64,000 bases of DNA from Candidatus Rokuibacteriota bacterium (GTDB lineage: Bacteria > Methylomirabilota > Methylomirabilia > Rokubacteriales > CSP1-6): contig JAUSJX010000048.1 in the NCBI GenBank assembly GCA_030647435.1, positions 62,001 to 126,000 of the forward strand, in the 5' to 3' direction. Below are positions 47,081 through 55,339 of the stretch, piece by piece; position 1 is the stretch's first letter; the number at the start of each line of letters is the position of its first letter. The notes under the pieces are model-generated. The model was not told the origin of the DNA and did no database searches. It saw only the letters and a program-made list of their open reading frames with translations. Position numbers and translations under genes: made by a program.

Positions 47081-48202
47081 ATGACCGAATCCAGGCCGGA
47101 CGAGGGCGAGGCCCGCTCCTACCATCGCTGGCAGTTCAGGCTGGGCGCGCTCGGCCTGGTCTTCACCGCGGGGTATCTCCTGGCGCTCCTCGTCACGGGA
47201 GCGGCCGCGCATCTCCGGGATCTGCTCGCCGCACGGACGCTCAACTGGTGGCAGGTCGTGCCGTCGGCCGTACTGATCCTGGGCGCGGGTCAGCAGCTCC
47301 TGACGCTCCCGGTCTCGTGGCTCGGCGGATTCTGGCTGCCGCGACGCTATGGGCTGAGCCACCAACAGCTCGTCTCATGGCTGTGGGACAGGGCCAAGGG
47401 CGGTCTCATCGGAGTCGTGCTTGCCACGGCGGGGTCCCTCGTCGTGTACGGGCTGCTCCGCTCGACGCCGTGGTGGTGGCTCTGGGCGGCGGCCGCCTTC
47501 TTCGCCGGCCACGCGCTGCTGGCCTTCGTGACACCCATCTGGCTCCTGCCCCTCTTCTACCGGCTGACACCGCTCGCCGACGGCGATCTCCGGTCGCGGC
47601 TCCTTCGGCTGGCGGAGCGCGCCCGCGTGCCCGCCGTCGGCGTGTGGATCGCCGACCAGTCCCGCTGGAGCCGCACCGCCAATGCCGCCGTGACAGGCCT
47701 CGGCAGGACCCGGCGCATCCTTCTCTTCGACACGCTCGTGAGCCGCTTCGAGCCGGAGGAGGTCGAGGCGGTGCTTGCCCACGAGCTCGGGCACCACGTC
47801 GCGGGCGATGCCTGGCGCGGGCTCGCCGTTCAGGGCGCGGTCACGCTGGCCGCGTTCTGGGTCGCCGATCGCGCGCTCGCCGCGGGGGCGGGAGCGCTCG
47901 GGCTCTCGGGGCCGGCCGACATCGCGGGGCTCCCGCTCCTCGGCCTCGTGACGATGGCCGTCAGCCTGATCGCGCTCCCTGTCATCAACGGGTGGTCCCG
48001 GCGGGTCGAGACGCGGGCCGACGACTTCGCTCTCAGGCTGTCTCAAAACCCCGCGGCATTCATCGGGGCCATGGAGCGGCTGGCCGACCTCAATCTTGCG
48101 GAGCGCGACCCACATTTTTTGAAGGAGCTGGTCTTGTATTCCCACCCTTCCGTGGGCCGACGCATAGCCCGCGCCAGAAATCGAGCGTGGTCAGAAGGCT
48201 GA
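47081..48202 (+). CDS. M48 family membrane metalloprotease (Ste24/CAAX-protease-like)
   Basis: 373 aa. Several transmembrane helices surround the zinc motif HELGH at 234-238 ('VLAHELGHHVAG'), and the third ligand is in 'VETRADDFAL'. Ste24-type enzymes cleave membrane or membrane-adjacent proteins; bacterial members assist envelope quality control. ATG 47081 is chosen for its close promoter. The gene is divergent from moxR. Confidence 0.92.
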   Translation: MTESRPDEGEARSYHRWQFRLGALGLVFTAGYLLALLVTGAAAHLRDLLAARTLNWWQVVPSAVLILGAGQQLLTLPVSWLGGFWLPRRYGLSHQQLVSWLWDRAKGGLIGVVLATAGSLVVYGLLRSTPWWWLWAAAAFFAGHALLAFVTPIWLLPLFYRLTPLADGDLRSRLLRLAERARVPAVGVWIADQSRWSRTANAAVTGLGRTRRILLFDTLVSRFEPEEVEAVLAHELGHHVAGDAWRGLAVQGAVTLAAFWVADRALAAGAGALGLSGPADIAGLPLLGLVTMAVSLIALPVINGWSRRVETRADDFALRLSQNPAAFIGAMERLADLNLAERDPHFLKELVLYSHPSVGRRIARARNRAWSEG

Positions 48203-48296
48203 CACTGTTCGATTTCTTGCGCTGACACATTGGTGGAGCGCCTGCGCCGGCCCGCCAACGTCCGCTGGGCACAGCCCGAAGCTCCCCCTAGCCTAG

Positions 48297-48312
48297 TGGC
48301 ACCGGACTTGCT
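48297..48312 (+). promoter_or_regulatory. Sigma-54 (-24/-12) promoter
   Basis: TGGCACCGGACTTGCT: GG (48298-48299) and GC (48310-48311) are exactly 10 nt apart, matching TGGCACG-N4-TTGCW except for one base. The expected start is about 48323, only 3-4 nt before ATG 48327. Confidence 0.7.
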
Positions 48313-48326
48313 ACCCTTGGGTCCTC

Positions 48327-49622
48327 ATGCGCAACCACGAGCCCACGTCCCTGATCCGGCATCTCCAGGTCCTCCGCGCGGTCTCCGAAGCCGTGAGCCG
48401 GTCCCTCGACCTCAACGAGGTCGTGCAGCGCTCACTGGCGGCCCTCACCCATGTGACGGGACACGAGATCGCGAGCCTTCATCTGATCTCCGCCGACGGG
48501 AACAACATGCTGCTCCGTGGAGACCGTGGGCTCAGCGATGAGCTGCGCCGCGTCAACCTCGAGCTGCCTTTGGGCGAAGGTTTGATCGGCCGGGTGGCGC
48601 TGTCGGGGACCGCTCGGCGGGTGGACGACGCGAGCCTGGAAGAGGATCTGCTGCCGGCCGCCCGCGCGGCGGTCAGCTCCGACGGTATCCGCGGCTTCGT
48701 CTGCGTGCCGATCCGGGCCCGCCACCGCATCCTGGGCACCCTCTCGCTTGGCCGCCAGACGGAGGACCGCTTCACCGACGAAGAAGTCGCGCTGCTCGAG
48801 TGCGTCGCCGACCAGATCGGTCTCGCGATCGACAACGCGCGGCTCTATGGCGAGATCAACCGCCAGCTCGACGACCTGCGCCGCGCCCAGGTCGAGGTGG
48901 TCAAGGCGGAGCGGCTGGCCGCCGTCAACGGCCTGGCGGCCGGCGTGGCGCACGAGATCAACAACCCGCTGACCATCATCATGGCCCAGCTGCACCTGCT
49001 GGCCCAGGGCGACCTGGACCCGCAGATCGAGGAGGCGATGGGAGTCATCGACGCCGCCGCCAAGCGCGCCGCCTCCATCGTGCGCGACTTGATCCTCTTC
49101 GCCGAGCACCGCCCGCCGCGGCGCTCGCGCTGCCAGGTGGGGGAGCAGGTCCGGGAAGTGGTGACCTTCGAGGAGGCGCGGCTCGAGGCCGAGGGCATCA
49201 CAGTGCGCGTGCACCTCGAGCCGGTGCCCGACATCTGGGCCGACCACAACCACCTCCAGGAGGTCCTGCTGCACGTGCTCCAGAACGCCCAGCATGCCGT
49301 GCGCGAGGCGCACACCGGCGGGGTCCTCTCGATCAGCGTCAAGCCGACGGCGACGGGCGTGCGCATCGAGGTAAAGGACGATGGACCCGGCATCCCACCG
49401 GAGCACCTGCCCCGCATCTTCAACCCGTTCTTCACCACCAAGCAGCCGGGGGACGGGCGCGGCCTCGGCCTGTCCGTGGCGCACAGCATCGTCACCGAGC
49501 ACGGCGGCCGCATCTGGGCCGAGAACATCCCGGAGGGCGGCGCGGTCTTCACCATCGACCTGCCGATCGGCGAGCCCGAGCCGGCCCGCGAGCCTCTTCG
49601 ATTCGAATCCCGCCGCCTCTAG
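48327..49622 (+). CDS. GAF-domain sensor histidine kinase
   Basis: 431 aa, soluble. GAF domain about 15-172 ('LDLNEVVQRSLAALTHVTGHEIASLHLIS'), then a dimerisation helix with phospho-acceptor H209 ('GVAHEINNPLTIIM'), and HATPase with 'NAQHAV', 'DDGPGIPPEHLPRIFNPFFTT' and 'GRGLGLSVAHSI'. No transmembrane helix, so it senses a cytoplasmic signal. It is preceded by a sigma-54-type promoter. The last 240 bp are duplicated at 55.0 kb. Confidence 0.94.
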   Translation: MRNHEPTSLIRHLQVLRAVSEAVSRSLDLNEVVQRSLAALTHVTGHEIASLHLISADGNNMLLRGDRGLSDELRRVNLELPLGEGLIGRVALSGTARRVDDASLEEDLLPAARAAVSSDGIRGFVCVPIRARHRILGTLSLGRQTEDRFTDEEVALLECVADQIGLAIDNARLYGEINRQLDDLRRAQVEVVKAERLAAVNGLAAGVAHEINNPLTIIMAQLHLLAQGDLDPQIEEAMGVIDAAAKRAASIVRDLILFAEHRPPRRSRCQVGEQVREVVTFEEARLEAEGITVRVHLEPVPDIWADHNHLQEVLLHVLQNAQHAVREAHTGGVLSISVKPTATGVRIEVKDDGPGIPPEHLPRIFNPFFTTKQPGDGRGLGLSVAHSIVTEHGGRIWAENIPEGGAVFTIDLPIGEPEPAREPLRFESRRL

Positions 49623-49664
49623 CTGCAGTCGTTTCTCCGGTTCGCCGGCCCGGCGAGGTCGCGG

Positions 49665-50069
49665 CTAGGGCCGGCCCCCCTCACCTCCCGGCCGCGCAAA
49701 GGGCGATCGGTAGCCGAGTATCTCGCGCACTTTGTGAGCCAGACCCGCCAGGGTGAAAGGTTTCGTGATCAGCGGATCTCCGGAGATCACCCCGTAGTCA
49801 GCGAGGAGCTCGCTTGTAAAGCCGGACATGAAGAGCACCTTCGTCTCGCGCCGGATCGAGCGCAGCCGGTCCGTGAGCTCCCGCCCGTTCATCCCGGGCA
49901 TCACGACATCGGTCAGCAGCAGATGAATGGGTCCAGCGTATCCCTCGGCGATTCGCAGCGCGTCTTCTCCGCCCGGCGCCTCGAGGACATGGTAGCCTTC
50001 TCCCGCAAGGATATCCCTCGCCAGGGCGAGCACCTGCTGGTCGTCATCCACCACGAGGATGGTTTCCAT
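49665..50069 (-). CDS. Single-domain response regulator (CheY-like)
   Basis: 134 aa receiver only. Acidic pocket D8-D10, phospho-acceptor D54 ('LLLTDVVMPGMNG'), K103. No output domain; a short Gly/Pro-rich tail follows. It starts 3 bp after the hybrid kinase stop and so is likely its downstream phosphate partner. It resembles the receiver at the C-terminus of that kinase, suggesting local duplication. Confidence 0.92.
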   Translation of the reverse strand: METILVVDDDQQVLALARDILAGEGYHVLEAPGGEDALRIAEGYAGPIHLLLTDVVMPGMNGRELTDRLRSIRRETKVLFMSGFTSELLADYGVISGDPLITKPFTLAGLAHKVREILGYRSPFARPGGEGGRP

Positions 50070-50072
50070 GAC

Positions 50073-53000
50073 CTACCCGTGCACGTTCCCGCGGGTCGGT
50101 CGCGGGTCAGGCGCGTCCAGGACGTCCCGCACCTTCCGGGCGAGCGTGTCCGGCGTAAAGGGCTTCTGGAGAAAGGCGGTCCCCAAATCCAGGACGCCGT
50201 GACGGACCACCGCGTCGTCTGTGTAGCCTGACATGTACAGCACCTTCATCTCCGGTCGCAGCGGCGCCAACCGTTCGGCGAGCTCCCGGCCGCTCATCTG
50301 CGGCATGACGGCATCCGTCACCATGAGCTGGATCGGGCCGGCATGCCGCTCGCAGGTGAGCAGCGCCTCCCCGCCGTGCTGCGTGTCCAACACCGTGTAA
50401 CCGTCGGCCCGAAGGATGTCCCGCGCCAGCTCTCGGACTCCCTCCTCATCTTCCACAAGGAGGATCGTTTCCGTCCCGTGGGGTACCTGGGCGAGCGCTG
50501 CCTTCGGCCTCGCCGGCGCGGAAGCCTCATCAACCCGCGGCAGATAGATTCTGAACGTCGTCCCCCGCCCCGGCTCCGTGTCGACCTCGATGTAGCCCTC
50601 GCTCTGCTTGACGATCCCGTAGACGGTGGCCAGCCCGAGCCCTGTCCCTTTGCCCGGTCCTTTGGTCGTGAAGAAGGGCTCGAAGATGTGAGCCTGAACC
50701 TCCGAGGGCATCCCGACCCCGGTGTCGCCCACGGCCAGCATCATGTGTGGGCCCGGGCTGGCCCCGGGGTGTCGCCGCACATACGCGGCGTCCAGGTCGA
50801 CACGGGTGGTCTCAATGCTGAGCCGGCCGCCCTGGGGCATGGCGTCCCGGGCGTTCACGACCAAGTTCATTATGACCTGCTCGATTTGGCTCGGGTCGGC
50901 TCGCACGTGTCCCAGCGCCGGGTCCAGCGTCGTGACCAGGCTGATGTCTTCGCCGATCAGCCGCCCAAGCATCTGCTCCAGGTTGGCAATAACCCCATTG
51001 AGGTCGAGCGAGGTCGGCTGGAGGACCTGCTTACGACTGAACGCCAGGAGCTGGCGCGTCAGGTCGGCGGCCCGGCCCGCGGTCTTCTGGATCAGCTCGC
51101 TCCCCTGGCGGAGGGGATCTCCGGGCTTCAGGGAACCCAGCAGCAGCTCGGTGCGACCCATGATCACCGTGAGCAGATTGTTGAAGTCGTGAGCGATGCC
51201 GCCAGCGAGCTGCCCCACGGCTTCCATTTTTTGGGCCTGCGTCAGCTGCCCCTGCGTCTGGGCGAGCTCTTCGTAGGCCCGGCGGGTCTCCTGTAGTAGC
51301 CGGCTATTCTCCAGCGCGACGGCTGCCTGGGAGGCGAACGCCGTCGCCGCGGTCAGGTCCTCCGGGGAAAACCCTCCGACCTGCCGGGTCTGGATGCTCA
51401 GGACCCCGACCACGCGCGCTCCAACCTTGACGGGCACCCCGAGATACGCCCGGAAGCCGAGGCGGCGCCACGCCTCCCGGTGCGCCGGGAGCAGCCGGGG
51501 ATCGTTCACCTGATCCGACACCATGAGGGGCTCACCCGTGACGGCCACGATCCCGCTCAGGCTCTCGCCGACCTTCAAGCGCGGGCTCAGTAGGGCCTTG
51601 TTCCACTGACCCCACGTCCCCACGACCACGAGATCATCGCCCTCCAGGAGCCGGAACCCGGCCGAATCCGTGCCGAGTAAGGCGCCGCACGCCTCGGCAA
51701 TGCGTCCGAGCAGCGAGTCCAGGGGCTGCATCCTGGACAGCTCGCAGCTCAGCGCAAGCAGAGTCTCAAGCCGACTCTGGCGAGCCCGCAGCTCCTGGAG
51801 GAGCTTGGCATGTTCGATGGCGATGGCCGCCTGGTTCCCAAATGACGTGAGACTCTGGAGCTCGGCCGTGCTGAAGCGATGATGGTGACGGGTCAGGAGC
51901 GAGAGCACCCCGACCAGTCGGTCCCGCACCGGGAGGGGGATGCAGAGGAGAGACACGTAGCCCTCCTCTCGCATCCACTCGGCGTTGACCGTCCGAGAAT
52001 CTGTCAGTACGTCTTCCACGACGAGCGTCTCTCGGGTGCGCGCGACGTACCCGGTCAGCCCTTCACCAACCGCAAACTCCGTCTTCCGCCCCGAGCCAGG
52101 CGCCCCCTGGGTCCCCGCCTCGGACCGAAGGACGAGGCGATCCCCCTCCAGGACCCAGATCCGCGATGCGGCACCGGGCAGGAGATCCGTCGCCGCTCCC
52201 GCCACACGTTCCAGCACCTCCGGGAGCTCCAGTGAAGCCGTGACGACCTGCGCCAGCCGGGCGAGGTCCTCCGCGTGACGCTGCCGCCGCGTCGCCTCCG
52301 CATAGAGTCGGGCGTTCTCCAGCGCGACCGCGGCCTGGTCCGCAAACGTCTGGACAAGTTGGATCTCTTCGGCAGTGAAGGCCCGCCCGGCGCGGTCCCT
52401 CACCGAGAGGGCGCCACGCACCCCGTCCTGCACGAGCAGGGGTACGGCAAGGACGGCTCGGTAGGGCCCCCGCTCGATTCGAGCCCGTACCTCCGGCGGC
52501 AAGACAATGCGCGGATCGGTCAAGATATCGGCCGTCGCCACGGGCTGCCGGTCCCGTAGGGCCAGGGCCGCCAGGCCGGTCCCCTGGGGGAACACCATGT
52601 TCGGCCCGAACGTGGGTCCGTCGTCACCTGACACGGCCACCGCCACCAGGTCGCCCGACTCTGGCTCCACCCGGAAGAGGGCGGAGTACTGGACGCCGAC
52701 CAAGCTCCGCAGGCTGTCGGCAATCCATTGACCGCACTGTTCGGGGTCGAGCGATCGGGCGATGCGCCGACCGGTCTCCGCCAGGCTCTCTGCGACCCGC
52801 CGGCGACGCTCGCTCTCCTCGAAGAGACGCGCATTGGTGAGGGCGACCGCCGCTTGGCCGGCCAGCAGCGCCATGAGCTCTTTCTCTTCGGGTGAGAAGA
52901 CGCGAGGGCTTGTGTAGAGAAGGGACAGCACCCCCGCCCCCTGACCGCTGGTCATCAGCGGGATGACCGCGCAGCCGTGGAGCCCCAGCGTCACGCTAAG

Positions 53001-54203
53001 GCGTCGGTTGAGAAAGCGCGGGTCCTCCTGGGCGTCTCTCACGTATTCGGCTCGGCCCGACTCGAAGACGCAGCCCGCCACACCCTTCCCGTAGGGGATA
53101 GCTTCGAATTCGACCAACGGCTCCTCTCCCGGAGCCAGACCAGAGGTGGCCTGCGGCCGGAGGACCCCTTCGGTCGGATCGTCGACACACACCTGCGCGA
53201 CCCGGGCGCCCAGAAGGACGGTCGCGGCCTTCGTGATCTCCTGGAACACGTGCCGCACGTCCCGGGCCGAGAGGATGAGATCGCTCAGGGCGCTCAGCGC
53301 AGTCAGCTTCTCGGCCCGCTCCTCGAGGCGCGTGTAGAGACGGGTGTTCTCGATCGCGAGGGAGACCTGACCGGCCAGCGTGGTCGCCAGCCGCGTCTGC
53401 TCCGGGGTGAAGGGACGGGCGGCGCGCCAATAGTCGAGGAGGCAGGCCCCGACGACTTGGTCCTTGCGGAAGATCGGCAGGACCAGGAGGGATCCGATCT
53501 CGAACAGGGTCGCCCAGCCCGCCGGCAGCAGGGGACTGGTGGTGGGATCATCGATCTCGATCGGGCCTCGCCGTTCCATGATCTCGTCGAAGAACGGGAG
53601 GTCTTCGAGCCTCAGCGAGCCGAGATCCTTGAAGGCGGTCCACATCCGCTCGTTCGACTGGCCCGTCGCGAACTGCGACGTGACGGGCAGGATCACTCCC
53701 GTCGTCTCATCCAGGAGAAGGAACGCGCACCGGTCGACACCACAAGCCTCGGCGAGCTTTCGAGTGGCAATCGCCACCTGCTCTTTCGGGTCGGCGACAG
53801 ACTCAAAAACTGTCGCCATGTCGAGTTGTAGCCTGAGTTGACGGGCCGCCTTGACTTGGCCCTGGAGGAGCGTCCAGAAGAACCGGAGGCTCCCGGCCCC
53901 AATCACCTCGACTGCTGGTGGCCTCGCCTGGAGAAGCTCCTCGAGGATGGCGCGTTGCCCCGTCACCTCGAGCACGACGTCTACGGCATGGGCGAAGACG
54001 TTCAGGTGGTGAGCGGCCGTCGGGATGCCGAGCACCCGGGCACGCTCGAGCGCCGGGGCATCCTGTCGAGGATCTACCACGACGACCACTCGGCCCTCCG
54101 GCCAATCCAGGAGGAGATCCAGCAGGGCGGCCCCTCCCCGTCCCCCGCCGACCAGGCCGACCCTCAGGCCCCCGGCAGACTGCCCCGAAGCGATAGTCAC
54201 CAC
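50073..54203 (-). CDS. Giant hybrid kinase: Rossmann domain, about five GAF domains, HisKA, HATPase, REC
   Basis: 1376 aa. Residues 1-130 form a dinucleotide-binding-like domain ('LRVGLVGGGRGGAALLDLLL', 'VVVVVDPRQDAPALERARVLGIP'). About five GAF repeats follow (roughly 140-970), each with the 'FA.QAA.ALENARLY' linker helix. HisKA has 'VGQLAGGIAHDFNNLLTVIM', HATPase has 'DTGVGMPSEVQAHIFEPFFTT', and a receiver ends the protein ('QLMVTDAVMPQMSG'). No membrane helix. Start GTG 54203 or GTG 54200. Flanked by two stand-alone receivers in one operon. The ligands are unknown. Confidence 0.92.
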   Translation of the reverse strand: MVTIASGQSAGGLRVGLVGGGRGGAALLDLLLDWPEGRVVVVVDPRQDAPALERARVLGIPTAAHHLNVFAHAVDVVLEVTGQRAILEELLQARPPAVEVIGAGSLRFFWTLLQGQVKAARQLRLQLDMATVFESVADPKEQVAIATRKLAEACGVDRCAFLLLDETTGVILPVTSQFATGQSNERMWTAFKDLGSLRLEDLPFFDEIMERRGPIEIDDPTTSPLLPAGWATLFEIGSLLVLPIFRKDQVVGACLLDYWRAARPFTPEQTRLATTLAGQVSLAIENTRLYTRLEERAEKLTALSALSDLILSARDVRHVFQEITKAATVLLGARVAQVCVDDPTEGVLRPQATSGLAPGEEPLVEFEAIPYGKGVAGCVFESGRAEYVRDAQEDPRFLNRRLSVTLGLHGCAVIPLMTSGQGAGVLSLLYTSPRVFSPEEKELMALLAGQAAVALTNARLFEESERRRRVAESLAETGRRIARSLDPEQCGQWIADSLRSLVGVQYSALFRVEPESGDLVAVAVSGDDGPTFGPNMVFPQGTGLAALALRDRQPVATADILTDPRIVLPPEVRARIERGPYRAVLAVPLLVQDGVRGALSVRDRAGRAFTAEEIQLVQTFADQAAVALENARLYAEATRRQRHAEDLARLAQVVTASLELPEVLERVAGAATDLLPGAASRIWVLEGDRLVLRSEAGTQGAPGSGRKTEFAVGEGLTGYVARTRETLVVEDVLTDSRTVNAEWMREEGYVSLLCIPLPVRDRLVGVLSLLTRHHHRFSTAELQSLTSFGNQAAIAIEHAKLLQELRARQSRLETLLALSCELSRMQPLDSLLGRIAEACGALLGTDSAGFRLLEGDDLVVVGTWGQWNKALLSPRLKVGESLSGIVAVTGEPLMVSDQVNDPRLLPAHREAWRRLGFRAYLGVPVKVGARVVGVLSIQTRQVGGFSPEDLTAATAFASQAAVALENSRLLQETRRAYEELAQTQGQLTQAQKMEAVGQLAGGIAHDFNNLLTVIMGRTELLLGSLKPGDPLRQGSELIQKTAGRAADLTRQLLAFSRKQVLQPTSLDLNGVIANLEQMLGRLIGEDISLVTTLDPALGHVRADPSQIEQVIMNLVVNARDAMPQGGRLSIETTRVDLDAAYVRRHPGASPGPHMMLAVGDTGVGMPSEVQAHIFEPFFTTKGPGKGTGLGLATVYGIVKQSEGYIEVDTEPGRGTTFRIYLPRVDEASAPARPKAALAQVPHGTETILLVEDEEGVRELARDILRADGYTVLDTQHGGEALLTCERHAGPIQLMVTDAVMPQMSGRELAERLAPLRPEMKVLYMSGYTDDAVVRHGVLDLGTAFLQKPFTPDTLARKVRDVLDAPDPRPTRGNVHG

Positions 54204-54237
54204 TGCCGGTCCCCTACGCGGGCCGCTCCGGCAGTGG
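54200..54237 (-). promoter_or_regulatory. Inverted repeat over the hybrid kinase start codon
   Basis: Perfect 10-bp arms CCACTGCCGG and CCGGCAGTGG with an 18-nt spacer. On the mRNA the spacer holds the Shine-Dalgarno-like GTAGGGGA and the 3' arm contains GTG 54203, so a hairpin would mask the start. It could instead be a protein operator. Confidence 0.5.
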
Positions 54238-54269
54238 TCGGCGCGAAACGGTCCTGCGGAAAAGAGTCA

Positions 54270-54659
54270 TCATCGCTCGCGGAGAGCTCGCTGGACGAGT
54301 CGCTGGAGGTCTTCGAGGCGGAAAGGCTTGCTGAGCACCGGAGCATGGGTCGCCTCAAGAAAGCTCGCGTACTCCAGCGGCTCCGTTGTCCCGCTCACGA
54401 ATACGAGCCGGCCCAGTAATGTCGGTTGTCCTCTCTCGAGCTCGCGATAGAGACCCACGCCGTCGAGCTCCGGCATCCGGAGATCACTCACGATGAGGTC
54501 GTACGAGCGGACGGCGATCTTCTCCAGCGCCTCACGGCCATTCCCGGCCATATCGACCTCGTGCCCCTCCATCGCCAGCACATCGGCCATGAGCCCAGCG
54601 ACCAGGGGCTCGTCATCAACCACGAGAATCAGGGCGCGGCGGGTTTCAGCAGTGGACAT
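54270..54659 (-). CDS. Single-domain response regulator
   Basis: 129 aa receiver. 'ILVVDDEPLVAGLMADVL', phospho-acceptor D59 ('YDLIVSDLRMPELDG'), K in 'PVLSKPFRLEDL'. ATG 54659 is chosen because the 51 codons before it have no receiver similarity. First gene of the REC-kinase-REC operon, 66 bp upstream of the giant kinase. Confidence 0.9.
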   Translation of the reverse strand: MSTAETRRALILVVDDEPLVAGLMADVLAMEGHEVDMAGNGREALEKIAVRSYDLIVSDLRMPELDGVGLYRELERGQPTLLGRLVFVSGTTEPLEYASFLEATHAPVLSKPFRLEDLQRLVQRALRER

Positions 54660-54997
54660 ATGATGGACAGGCAGTCGCCAGCCTCCTCTGAACAGGGAGA
54701 CGCAAGCGGCGGGCCATTCTCGAGGAGTAGAAGAATCAGGTGCTTGCGGCGCTCTGCGCCCAGCCTCGTTCCCGAAAACGGCCACTCGTGCCCACAAATC
54801 GGCAACCGACATGCGTCAGGCCCAAAGCCGCCGAGGGTAGGCGGGTGGGCGCAGCGGCTCTCCCCGACTTCAGCCGGAATTCCCGATATGGACCCATTTT
54901 CTATTCCTCCCTCTTACGCTGCTGAGTGAGCCGCGCGCCCTCCAACCAGGCATTTCGCCCATTCAGAATAGATGACAGGGGGGTTCTCGAGCTTCCG
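54660..54997. other. Gene-free region upstream of the REC-kinase-REC operon
   Basis: About 340 bp between the divergent receiver gene and the duplicated kinase tail. No convincing ORF, RNA gene or clear promoter hexamers were seen on either strand. It must contain the operon promoter. Confidence 0.4.
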
Positions 54998-55239
54998 ACG
55001 GGCCCGGCATCCCGCCGGAGCACCTGCCCCGCATCTTCAACCCGTTCTTCACCACCAAGCAGCCGGGCGACGGGCGCGGCCTCGGCCTGTCCGTGGCGCA
55101 CAGCATCGTCACCGAGCACGACGGCCGCATCTGGGCCGAGAACATCCCGGAGGGCGGCGCGGTCTTCACCATCGACCTGCCGATCGGCGAGCCCGAGCCG
55201 GCCCGCGAGCCCCTCCGCTTCGAATCCCGCCGCCTCTAA
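54998..55239 (+). pseudogene. Duplicated 3' fragment of the GAF histidine kinase
   Basis: About 240 bp nearly identical (roughly seven differences seen by eye) to 49382-49622, coding 'DGPGIPPEHLPRIFNPFFTT' through 'RFESRRL' and a stop. It lacks the H-box, N-box and most of the ATPase, and has no start or ribosome-binding site. It is a remnant, not a gene. It lies in direct orientation 5.6 kb from its source. Confidence 0.85.
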
Positions 55240-55339
55240 CAGCAGCCTGCTAGCCGGTCCCCCTCGACAAGACAGCGCCCGGGCGGTAGAGTGACAGCCC
55301 GTTGCCGCAGCGCGAACCCTCTCACCCCCGGAGGCCCGG

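Noticed and set aside
54926-55294. A real protein of about 120 aa at the kinase-tail duplication
   Set aside because: That frame is shifted from the ATPase frame; the homologous frame has no start.
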